A DNA stretch of 5,219 nucleotides from Candidatus Aminicenantota bacterium. GTDB lineage: Bacteria; Acidobacteriota; B3-B38; Guanabaribacteriales; B3-B38. The translations under genes were made by a program, and so were the position numbers. Location of the stretch: positions 1 through 5,219 of the forward strand of contig JAOUOQ010000140.1 of assembly GCA_029880275.1 (NCBI GenBank), given 5' to 3'. The notes beneath the pieces are model-generated. The model saw nothing but the letters and a program-made list of their open reading frames with translations, did not search any database and was not told the origin of the DNA. Below are positions 1 through 5,219 of the stretch, one piece after another (position 1 is the stretch's first letter; each line of letters begins with the position of its first letter).

Positions 1-193
1 TATCTCTATTTTTAACTGAGCTCTTCATCCATATTTTGATGAGCCATATCAGGGTGAGAAAAATGACCGTGATTTCAATAATTGAGTAGGCCCAGGGCTC
101 TACCGAGCCGAAGGCTAAAGGGCTGAAAAGTATCAGGAAAATTATTCCTGCTTCAATAAAGTGATTACAGGTTTTAATTTTTCTGTCCAGCAT
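1..193 (-). CDS. O-antigen ligase/polymerase-like membrane protein, N-terminal fragment (cut by window edge)
   Basis: I translated this frame by hand from an ATG at 193; it stays open to the window edge, giving 64 visible codons. The protein starts MLDRKIKTCNHFIEAG, followed by a first hydrophobic segment (about residues 17-27), the phrase SPLAFGSVEPWAYS (24-37) and a second hydrophobic segment (about 38-52). Two helices joined by an 'aFGsvepWaya' loop are typical of the N-terminus of Wzy/WaaL-family proteins, which polymerise or ligate lipid-linked glycans on the outer face of the inner membrane. An in-frame TAG at 209-211 limits upstream extension. No good Shine-Dalgarno sequence lies at normal spacing, so initiation is probably weak or depends on upstream translation. 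It lies 76 bp after the reductase gene. Polymerase and ligase cannot be told apart from this fragment. Confidence 0.78.
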   Translation of the reverse strand, partial: MLDRKIKTCNHFIEAGIIFLILFSPLAFGSVEPWAYSIIEITVIFLTLIWLIKIWMKSSVKNRD

Positions 194-269
194 AATTAAT
201 TCAGTAATCTAAAACTTCTTGTTTTGTATCTTTTCTAACGCTTTAAATTTAGCTCTCCCGTGTACATTC

Positions 270-1424
270 TCAATTTTGAAGCTTAATGCCAAAAATCCGC
301 TGGATAAGAGAGTTTGTAATCAGAGATGAGATTAATCCTTTGTGCCAGTCGAAATTGAGATTTTTCTTTATAATGGGCAGGAGTCCATCCATGCTCACAA
401 TGTTGAACAGCATATCAATTTTGGAATCGCTTAAATAAGAATATATCTCCCTCAATTTAAGCCCTAACCTGATTTCTGGACCAAGTTTTGCCCTCCACAA
501 TTGGTCGTATTGATGGAGAATCTCTTCGTCAAAGCGGTTCTGCTGAAAGGCTTTATCTAAGACCTTAGCAGCCATCTCCGCCCCAATCATCCCATAATAG
601 ATGCCGCCATTGGTGGTGGTCTTCACCTGCCCGGCTGCTTCTCCCACCACCAGGATTCTTCTTGTAAAAGCTTTAGGAATAAGACCCAGGGGAATAGCGC
701 TGTGCTGCACATTTGTTACCCTGGAGATGTCTTTCTCAGCTTGTAACTTATGTGATAGGAATTGCAGATGCTGAAAAGAGCCTTTTTCTGTGGTAAGCCC
801 CACTAATCCCCTTTCATTTCCCAATGGGATGAGCCAGGCAAAGGAGCCGGGGGCAACCTTGTTTCCCAGATACACCTCGGTATAGTCAAGTCCTGAGGTG
901 TAAACCTCTGCCTGAACGGCTTCAACATAGCGCGGGGGGCTTTTAAGCCCTACCATCTTAAGCAGAGAGGAACCATATCCTACCGCTATCACTCCCACCT
1001 TGGCCTTCAACTCCAGGCTGCGACCTTTAGATTGTATGCACACCTTCACCTCATCCTCATGTATCAGGATTTTCCGCACCCAGCTCTCATCCAGAAAAGA
1101 GGCTCCCGCGCTTATCGCTCTGCGGGTCAAATAGGAGTCAAAGCCAGAGCGGTCTACCGCAAATGCCAGGTCAGAATCAGATTGGTAGATAAATGATTTG
1201 CCGCTGGGGGATATAAATTTGAATTTATTTATGCGATTCAAAACAGGGACTTCCCAGAGGTCAAATTCCCGAAATGCCTCCAGCCCTATTATACCGGAGC
1301 AGTTTATGGATTGCTTGGGGGTCTTTCTCCCCTCTATAAGCAGAACCTGGTATCCCATCTTTGCCAGCAGATACGCAGCATGACTTCCGGCAGGTCCAGA
1401 ACCGACAATTATCGCATCGTACAT
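270..1424 (-). CDS. Geranylgeranyl-reductase-family FAD-dependent oxidoreductase
   Basis: A 384-residue flavoprotein of usual length for the family. An N-terminal Rossmann FAD site reads IIVGSGPAGSHAA (GxGxxG at residues 8-13), with an acidic residue ending the second strand (LLIEGR, E31). The family-typical NCSGIIG (41-47) follows, then VDRSGFDSYL (90-99) and a second FAD motif with a glycine-rich continuation, GEAAGQVKTTTNGGIYYG (261-278). This layout matches geranylgeranyl reductases and related PHBH-fold enzymes, which reduce isoprenoid double bonds. The usual Asp of the GDAAG motif is Glu here. I chose the ATG at 1424 over an upstream GTG at 1436, because GTGGGG at 1431-1436 then serves as a Shine-Dalgarno sequence 6 nt away and the protein begins directly at the canonical MYDAIIVGSG. 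The gene follows the sugar transferase stop by 12 bp, so it is almost certainly cotranscribed. The substrate is unknown: a polyprenyl carrier lipid, a menaquinone side chain or a non-isoprenoid are all possible. Confidence 0.88.
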   Translation of the reverse strand: MYDAIIVGSGPAGSHAAYLLAKMGYQVLLIEGRKTPKQSINCSGIIGLEAFREFDLWEVPVLNRINKFKFISPSGKSFIYQSDSDLAFAVDRSGFDSYLTRRAISAGASFLDESWVRKILIHEDEVKVCIQSKGRSLELKAKVGVIAVGYGSSLLKMVGLKSPPRYVEAVQAEVYTSGLDYTEVYLGNKVAPGSFAWLIPLGNERGLVGLTTEKGSFQHLQFLSHKLQAEKDISRVTNVQHSAIPLGLIPKAFTRRILVVGEAAGQVKTTTNGGIYYGMIGAEMAAKVLDKAFQQNRFDEEILHQYDQLWRAKLGPEIRLGLKLREIYSYLSDSKIDMLFNIVSMDGLLPIIKKNLNFDWHKGLISSLITNSLIQRIFGIKLQN

Positions 1425-1430
1425 AGTGAA

Positions 1431-1436
1431 CCCCAC
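1431..1436 (-). promoter_or_regulatory. Shine-Dalgarno sequence that decides the reductase start
   Basis: On the minus strand the sequence reads GTGGGG, then 6 nt (TTCACT), then ATG at 1424. It sits directly after the sugar transferase TAA (1437-1439). It supports initiation at the ATG rather than at the GTG, which is itself part of this element. Confidence 0.6.
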
Positions 1437-2192
1437 TTAAATCTTATACTCTCGAGTCTCCCATTTTCTCTTTAAGGTTATCCAAAAGGAAAGGAGGATG
1501 AGTTTTATATCAAGCCAGAGGCTTTGGTTTTTAATGTAAAGGAGGTCATACCTGAATTTATTCTTCTTGGTGATGTCACGGGGAGCGTAGATTTGGGCTA
1601 ATCCGGTAAGACCTGGTCTTACCGAGCTGCGCAGCTTGAAATTTGGCAGCTTGTCTATCTTTGCTGTGGGATTACCTCTGGCTGGCTCCCTCACCTCTAT
1701 CTCAAGGGGTCGGAGAGCCCTTGGACCGACAAAGCTCATGTCCCCCTTCAGAATGTTGAGCAACTGAGGAAGCTCATCCATGGCAGTTGCTCTCAGGAAT
1801 TTACCCACCCTGGTAATCCGCGGGTCGTTCTCTTCCGCCTGCAGTGGTCCAACACCCTCCTCAGCATTGGGTATCATTGAACGGAACTTAAAACTGGTGA
1901 AAACTTTGCCATCTTTGCCTACCCGTTCCTGAGTATAGAAGATAGAACCTCTATCCTCTAACCATATCATCAAAGTGAAAACAAGCCAGAGAGGGGAGGA
2001 CAAAATAAGACCACTAAAGGAAAGAAGTATATCGAACCCCCTTTTCAAGCCCATTTTATTTTTTGCTCCAACAGATAGATACAGCTCCGCCCTCTCAGCT
2101 ACATAAGCCTCTTTCATACTTCCCGATTGATGACCTTTATCGTGCCGATAATAGGGTTTACCAGGGAATATCCCGCCTGACCAGCTCAGCAT
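1437..2192 (-). CDS. Polyprenyl-phosphate sugar-1-phosphate transferase (PglC/WcaJ-core bacterial sugar transferase)
   Basis: This enzyme transfers a sugar-1-phosphate from a nucleotide sugar to undecaprenyl phosphate, the first membrane step of glycan assembly. The family core is complete: KRGFDILLS (50-58) leading into one hydrophobic, probably re-entrant membrane segment (about 53-77); FYTQERVGKDGK (85-96); KFRSM (102-106); the catalytic Asp-Glu pair in MDELPQLLNILKGDMS (138-153; D139, E140); VGPRALRP (155-162); RPGLTGLAQIYAPRD (192-206); and FRYDLLYIKNQSLWLD (213-228). The additional N-terminal membrane helices and CoA-binding-like domain of full-length WcaJ/WbaP proteins are absent. The start is uncertain. 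The ATG at 2192 overlaps the NusG-like stop as ATGCTGA, which suggests translational coupling, but residues 1-46 do not resemble the family. ATGs at 2117 and 2054 also fit; the latter begins at the conserved core and has GGAG 11 nt upstream. The sugar specificity cannot be read from the sequence. Confidence 0.93.
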   Translation of the reverse strand: MLSWSGGIFPGKPYYRHDKGHQSGSMKEAYVAERAELYLSVGAKNKMGLKRGFDILLSFSGLILSSPLWLVFTLMIWLEDRGSIFYTQERVGKDGKVFTSFKFRSMIPNAEEGVGPLQAEENDPRITRVGKFLRATAMDELPQLLNILKGDMSFVGPRALRPLEIEVREPARGNPTAKIDKLPNFKLRSSVRPGLTGLAQIYAPRDITKKNKFRYDLLYIKNQSLWLDIKLILLSFWITLKRKWETREYKI

Positions 2193-2716
2193 GCCTCAAT
2201 ATCGCAGCTGTCCACCTTCACTGAGATGCTTCTTCCAAGCAGGTGGACCGATACCACTACTGTTGATTTATACAACTCCCTCTGCATCAGAATCCCTTTA
2301 GAACCGGTCAAGGGACCGCTTACTATTTCCACCCTCTCCCCCTCTTTCACATATGGGTAGCAGTTAACGGTCGTGCCATTCTCGGTTAATATTCTGATCG
2401 ATTCAATCTCTTCATCCGGGATGGGCGATAACTGCATCTTGTTTGTCCCCAGGACTCTCACCACACCATTGGTCTTCAGGATCTCCAGGTATTTATAATC
2501 GTCCATCTGGCAACGAAGAAAGAGGTATCCAGAAAACAGTGGTCTTTCGATGTACTTTTTTCTGTCCTTCCACCGGCGCAGAGATTTAACTACGGGCAGA
2601 AAGGTCTCAAATTGCTTGCCAGTTAATTTATGGTTGACCTTAAACTCGTGCCGACTTCGAGTATAAATGGCATACCACTTGGGAAAACTATCTTCCCCTA
2701 GATCATATTGGTTCAT
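2186..2716 (-). CDS. NusG-family specialised transcription antitermination factor (RfaH/UpxY/LoaP type)
   Basis: A 176-residue NusG paralogue. The NGN domain (about 13-108) opens with KWYAIYTRSRHE and contains FETFLPVV (36-43), RPLFSGYLFLR (58-68) and TNGVVRVLG (82-90). It is followed by a KOW domain, KEGERVEIVSGPLTGSKGIL (124-143). NGN domains bind the clamp helices of RNA polymerase and suppress pausing or termination. Paralogues inside polysaccharide loci (RfaH in enterobacteria, UpxY in Bacteroides, LoaP in Firmicutes) typically act on their own long operons. Its place within a glycan locus, between kinase and transferase genes, favours this operon-specific role over housekeeping NusG, which normally sits beside secE and rplK. 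Start: ATG with GAGGT 6 nt upstream. It overlaps the next gene by 7 bp. Which paralogue subgroup it belongs to cannot be settled by eye. Confidence 0.92.
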   Translation of the reverse strand: MNQYDLGEDSFPKWYAIYTRSRHEFKVNHKLTGKQFETFLPVVKSLRRWKDRKKYIERPLFSGYLFLRCQMDDYKYLEILKTNGVVRVLGTNKMQLSPIPDEEIESIRILTENGTTVNCYPYVKEGERVEIVSGPLTGSKGILMQRELYKSTVVVSVHLLGRSISVKVDSCDIEAC

Positions 2717-2722
2717 CTTAGA

Positions 2723-2727
2723 ACCTC
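2723..2727 (-). promoter_or_regulatory. Ribosome binding site of the NusG-like gene
   Basis: The minus strand reads GAGGT, then 6 nt, then ATG at 2716. It is a clear Shine-Dalgarno sequence, stronger than that of the cupin-like gene just upstream, and it fixes the start of the NusG-like protein. Confidence 0.65.
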
Positions 2728-2732
2728 AAATC

Positions 2733-2757
2733 AATTAGCCGAAAATGTGAACTAATT
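2733..2757 (-). other. Short inverted repeat between the cupin-like and NusG-like genes
   Basis: AATTAG (2733-2738) and CTAATT (2752-2757) are perfect 6-bp inverted arms around a 13-nt loop, within the 84-bp spacer upstream of the NusG-like gene. The stem is AT-rich and weak. On the minus strand it is not followed by a T-run, so it is not a good terminator there. It could be an operator or chance. No ops-like GGCGGTAG element was found in this spacer. Confidence 0.2.
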
Positions 2758-2800
2758 TTTTATTTCGCTGATACCCTGAGTAGCTTCCCTCTGGTTTGCT

Positions 2801-3100
2801 CTATCGCCGATAGGAGAACTCAATCACCTCGCTGTCAGTCAAGGCTGATATCTTTCCCTCTGCTCCGTAATCAAAACTAAAGGCTCTGCCCGGGGTTAAT
2901 TTTGTGTGGAAAACTTCACTAATAGTTGTAATCTCTATATCCACCATCCCTTTATTTAAAAACAGGATGCGGCGGGCATCCTCACCGGGAACTTTTACCT
3001 TTTCCCCTTTATTAATTTTCAATATTCGCCCTTCACCTCTGCCTGTTCTGGTAATGATAATCTCTAGCCCCCAGGGATTGTCGTTTCTTTCCACCATCAT
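2801..3100 (-). CDS. Small cupin-like protein with apparently lost metal ligands
   Basis: A 99-residue protein with no signal peptide or membrane segment. It follows the pattern of small mannose-6-phosphate-isomerase-like cupins: NPWGLEI near the N-terminus (8-14, compare the usual 'kPWGyE'), GRILKINKG (24-32, compare 'gKiLhIkkG'), a turn at LNKGMVDIEI (48-57, compare 'vlsGkv.v'), LTPGRAFSFDYG (68-79, compare 'L.pGdsf.ippg') and a final DSEVIEFS (89-96). The histidine-rich metal-binding motifs are missing; the only histidine is H65. Small cupins in glycan loci usually isomerise or epimerise sugars, but without ligands this one is more likely a sugar-binding, structural or regulatory protein. 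Two adjacent ATGs (3100 and 3097) are possible starts, neither with a strong Shine-Dalgarno sequence. It is the first full gene after the leader region and lies 84 bp before the NusG-like gene. The fold assignment is by motif pattern only. Confidence 0.68.
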   Translation of the reverse strand: MMVERNDNPWGLEIIITRTGRGEGRILKINKGEKVKVPGEDARRILFLNKGMVDIEITTISEVFHTKLTPGRAFSFDYGAEGKISALTDSEVIEFSYRR

Positions 3101-3133
3101 TCTTAACCACTAAAATATCCTAAAGATTCTAAA

Positions 3134-3165
3134 CCCCTCTTTTTATGCTTGAGATAAAAGAGGGG
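3134..3165 (-). terminator. Hairpin in the leader upstream of the cupin-like gene (terminator or attenuator candidate)
   Basis: CCCCTCTTTT (3134-3143) and AAAAGAGGGG (3156-3165) form a perfect 10-bp stem with a 12-nt loop. Read on the minus strand the stem ends in GGGG and is followed by TTTAGAATCTTTAGG, so the T-tract is short and interrupted. Read on the plus strand it is followed by ACTTTTCTTACCTTT, a somewhat better tract, but no plus-strand gene needs it. It lies 34 nt before the cupin-like start. It may be a leaky terminator that the NusG paralogue overcomes, an RNA element that recruits it, or a simple terminator behind the kinase gene. Confidence 0.5.
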
Positions 3166-3187
3166 ACTTTTCTTACCTTTATTTATA

Positions 3188-3211
3188 TTAGGTTGAGCTC
3201 ATCATGCTCAT
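3188..3211 (-). CDS. Possible seven-codon leader peptide (MSMMSST)
   Basis: In the spacer between the kinase and the cupin-like gene, an ATG at 3211 opens a seven-codon frame encoding MSMMSST and ending in TAA at 3188-3190. AGGAAGAGGG (3217-3226) ends 5 nt before this ATG and is among the best ribosome-binding sites in the window, although it serves almost no protein. The stop lies 22 nt before the hairpin at 3134-3165. A strong site, a tiny frame, a hairpin and then an operon gene is the layout of a translation-sensitive leader. The frame is short enough to arise by chance, and no amino acid run points to a classical amino acid attenuator. Confidence 0.35.
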   Translation of the reverse strand: MSMMSST

Positions 3212-3257
3212 AAATTCCCTCTTCCTGTGAACAGAGCTAGGATAGTTCAAATATGAA

Positions 3258-3284
3258 AATAGAGCTCTTTTACAGAGTCCTATT
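3258..3284 (-). terminator. Weak hairpin overlapping the kinase stop codon
   Basis: On the minus strand AATAG/CTATT arms (3280-3284 and 3258-3262), plus an inner CTC/GAG (3275-3277 and 3265-3267), pair around a 7-nt loop, with one G-U pair and one A-C mismatch between them. The transcript continues into a short U-run (TATTTTC). The kinase stop codon lies in the loop. This could end or attenuate the kinase transcript before the leader, but the stem is imperfect. Confidence 0.3.
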
Positions 3285-5219
3285 TCCCGTCTGTTTCGTC
3301 TTATCTTGATATTTCCTGCCGCGGTAATAACGATATTTCTTACCATAGTAGTAATAATGCCGGTAATAATAATGATGTTCTATGATGTCTAAATCGTTTA
3401 GCACAACCCCCACTATCTTGGCATCGTTTAATTTCTCTTTTCCCAGCATAACCGCTTCTCTCGGCGTATCGGCCCCCTTGACCACCAATATCACCCTGTC
3501 AACTTTAGTAGCTAATAACTGTGGGTCGGTGAATGCGATTAATGGAGGGGAATCCACCACTATATGATCGAAAGAACCACGGCAAGATTCAAGCAGGGCA
3601 TCGAACTTTGCAGAGCTTAACAGTTCGGCTGGGTTGGGGGGTAATTTACCAGAGGGAATGATAAATAGATTGGAAATATCTGTCTTTTTGATTACAGTAG
3701 CAATCTTAATGTTTTGGGTAAGAAAATTAGTCAATCCAGGTTCTTTATTAATATTGAATATGCGGGCAAGCTTGGGCTTTCTCAGGTCAGCCTCAAGCAA
3801 TAAAACCCTTTTATCTAAATGAGTTAAGGTGATGGCAATATTTATTGCTGTTGCTGTTTTTCCCTCAGATGGTTGGCTGCTGGTAATCAATATAAGTTTA
3901 GGTGGAGATTCCGGAGAGGAGAGCAAGAGTGAGGTGCGCATAGACCTGTAAGATTCGGAGATAGAGGACATTGGATGGGTATGGGCAATTTTTTCAATGG
4001 ATGTGGGCAGCTTTTCAGGACTCTCATGCCCATAATAAGACCTATATCCATATCTGTAAGCCTTGGAAGTTTTTAATCCGTCAAGAGAAGGTATAATAGC
4101 CAGGGTGGGAAGCTTCAGATACATTTCCACATCCTCCCTGTTCTTCAAAGAGCTATCAAGGTACTCGAAGAAGAAAGCTAAGCCGGTCCCCAGCATCAAG
4201 CCGACAAAGATGCTTAACATAATGTTCAACTTCTTTCTTGGTCGGTAGGCGCTCTGAGGTATCTCTGCCCGGTCGATTATTCTGATGTTGCTGGTTCCCA
4301 AATCCCTTAATTCAGCCGAGACACCCGCCTCATCTCCTCTTTTCATCAACGAGTCCAGCAGCTTTCTTTTATTATCAACCTCAGTTTTCAGGGTAGTATA
4401 GAGGATGGAATTTCTGTGGAGCTCTATTGCCTCAGCTTTCTGTATATCGAGCATCTCCTTTAACCCGCTCTCTCTTGCCAGGGCTGTTTCATATTCCGAT
4501 TCCGCTGATTTCCTCACTTTGGTTACTATGTCGTTTATCTCCTCGTCCAGTCTCAGTTTTGTATTATCGAGCTCAGATTTGAGCCTTACCATCTCTGGCC
4601 AATCCTCCTTGAAGCTCTTTGACTTTTGGGCATACTCTCTTTCCAGCCTGGCATATTCCTTCTTGAGGTCTTGAATCACAGGATTTTTCAAAACCTCAGG
4701 GATAGAATCGGGGGAGGCGTTCTTCATCTGATTGTAGTAAGATTCCTTGGCTATCCTTTCGGTTTGAGCTCTGGTATATTCGGCATTCAGGTCCGCCAGC
4801 TTACTGATGATGATATTCTCATCCCCCTCCAGTGCAATAATGCCTTTCTGTCCGGCGTAGTGCTGCATCTCTTCCTCTTTGGCGGCGATCTCCGTTTTTA
4901 GCTCATCGATCTGTTTGCTCAGGAAATCGTATGCTTCCCGGGAAGCATAGTATGTCGCCTCCAGGTTCGACTCGATGAATCCCTCCGCCATCGCATTGGT
5001 AATCTCTGCAGAGAGCCTAGGTTCATGGCTTATGAAGGATATCTCAGCCAGCCTGCTGTTTCTAATCGGCTGCACCTCGAGCTGCTTGCTGAAGGTGACA
5101 ATGATATTAGTATAAGGATCAGCAAGCTCCTCATTTTCATCTTTCTTACTACGAAATATATTTCTTATCCTTTTTAGAATCCCACCTCTGCTTTCCGAAG
5201 AAAATTCAGGATGGGAGAT
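3270..5219 (-). CDS. Wzc-type polysaccharide co-polymerase / tyrosine autokinase (N-terminus beyond window edge)
   Basis: The frame stays open to the right edge, so the true start lies outside; 649 residues are visible. The GTG at 5075 is internal: hand translation upstream of it continues in-family (DPYTNIIVTFSKQLEV, just before QPIRNSRLAEISF). Numbering from the edge: part of the extracytoplasmic chain-length-determinant region (to about 120); a long charged coiled-coil stretch (about 95-290); the proline-containing YRPRKKLN before the second membrane helix (about 331-350); FEYLDSSLKNREDVE; then a cytoplasmic BY-kinase domain with Walker A SSQPSEGKT (447-455, K454), Walker A' LEADLRKP (475-482) and Walker B VVDSPP (554-559, D556). 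The C-terminus carries 11 tyrosines at residues 617-637 (3309-3371), the usual autophosphorylation cluster. Such proteins sit in the inner membrane and couple chain length and export to phosphorylation cycles, normally with a Wza-type outer-membrane channel. Confidence 0.95.
   Translation of the reverse strand: MSHPEFSSESRGGILKRIRNIFRSKKDENEELADPYTNIIVTFSKQLEVQPIRNSRLAEISFISHEPRLSAEITNAMAEGFIESNLEATYYASREAYDFLSKQIDELKTEIAAKEEEMQHYAGQKGIIALEGDENIIISKLADLNAEYTRAQTERIAKESYYNQMKNASPDSIPEVLKNPVIQDLKKEYARLEREYAQKSKSFKEDWPEMVRLKSELDNTKLRLDEEINDIVTKVRKSAESEYETALARESGLKEMLDIQKAEAIELHRNSILYTTLKTEVDNKRKLLDSLMKRGDEAGVSAELRDLGTSNIRIIDRAEIPQSAYRPRKKLNIMLSIFVGLMLGTGLAFFFEYLDSSLKNREDVEMYLKLPTLAIIPSLDGLKTSKAYRYGYRSYYGHESPEKLPTSIEKIAHTHPMSSISESYRSMRTSLLLSSPESPPKLILITSSQPSEGKTATAINIAITLTHLDKRVLLLEADLRKPKLARIFNINKEPGLTNFLTQNIKIATVIKKTDISNLFIIPSGKLPPNPAELLSSAKFDALLESCRGSFDHIVVDSPPLIAFTDPQLLATKVDRVILVVKGADTPREAVMLGKEKLNDAKIVGVVLNDLDIIEHHYYYRHYYYYGKKYRYYRGRKYQDKTKQTGNRTL

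Noticed and set aside
1425..1436. GTG at 1436 as the start of the reductase
   Set aside because: It would add MGFT before the canonical MYDAIIVGSG start and would consume the GGGG Shine-Dalgarno sequence that is well placed for the ATG at 1424.
3180..3188. AT-rich TAATATAAATA on the minus strand as a -10 promoter box
   Set aside because: No acceptable -35 hexamer is found at 16-18 nt, so a promoter cannot be supported from the sequence alone.
3195..3211. TGAGC/GCTCA inverted repeat in the leader
   Set aside because: The stem has only 5 bp, overlaps the small leader frame, and is as likely by chance as by function.
3846..3888. Walker A with Ser in place of the common Gly (PSEGKT) and Walker A' with Glu in place of the first Asp (EADLR) as signs of a dead kinase
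   Set aside because: Both are tolerated variants in exopolysaccharide tyrosine kinases; the essential lysine, the second Asp of A' and the Walker B Asp are all present.
4405..4901. Plus-strand open frames of 60-90 codons within the kinase gene, and similar ones at 1198-1383, 2904-3113, 3382-3567, 3634-3822 and 4063-4248
   Set aside because: They lie antisense to well-supported genes, resemble no known protein and are explained by the composition of the opposite coding strand.
3270..5075. Taking the GTG at 5075 as the start of the kinase gene
   Set aside because: The same frame is open upstream to 5219 and its translation continues into recognisable chain-length-determinant sequence, so the gene is truncated by the window and this GTG is an internal valine codon.

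Overview
The window is part of a bacterial surface-polysaccharide (exopolysaccharide, capsule or O-antigen) locus. Every supported gene lies on the minus strand, so transcription runs from position 5219 towards position 1. The polysaccharide co-polymerase and its tyrosine-kinase domain are fused in one polypeptide, the usual arrangement in diderm (Gram-negative-type) bacteria; most Firmicutes split them into two proteins. The base composition is moderately AT-leaning. Nothing in the sequence identifies the species or phylum. The combination of genes would suit an uncultivated or environmental lineage, but that is inference.

Layout in transcription order: (1) a Wzc-type co-polymerase/tyrosine autokinase, cut by the right edge (5219-3270), with a weak hairpin at its stop codon. 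(2) A 169-bp spacer (3269-3101) holding a seven-codon reading frame with a strong Shine-Dalgarno sequence, followed by a 10-bp GC/AT hairpin; this looks like a leader or attenuator. (3) A 99-residue cupin-like protein that appears to have lost the cupin metal ligands (3100-2801). (4) A NusG/RfaH/UpxY-type specialised transcription elongation factor (2716-2186). (5) A PglC/WcaJ-core polyprenyl-phosphate sugar-1-phosphate transferase (2192-1437), overlapping the NusG-like gene by 7 bp. (6) A geranylgeranyl-reductase-family FAD oxidoreductase (1424-270), starting 12 bp after the transferase stop. (7) The first 64 codons of an O-antigen ligase/polymerase-like membrane protein, cut by the left edge (193-1).

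How they probably work together: the sugar transferase loads the first sugar phosphate onto an undecaprenyl-type lipid carrier in the inner membrane. Glycosyltransferases outside the window would extend it, the Wzy/WaaL-like protein would polymerise or ligate the chain, and the Wzc-like kinase would control chain length and export through its tyrosine phosphorylation cycle. The NusG paralogue is expected to keep RNA polymerase elongating through this long operon, and the leader with its hairpin is a plausible site of action. The reductase is the least expected member. Its position beside the lipid-carrier enzyme suggests, without proof, that it reduces a polyprenyl lipid or another isoprenoid. 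No RNA genes, mobile elements, CRISPR arrays or convincing consensus promoters were seen.
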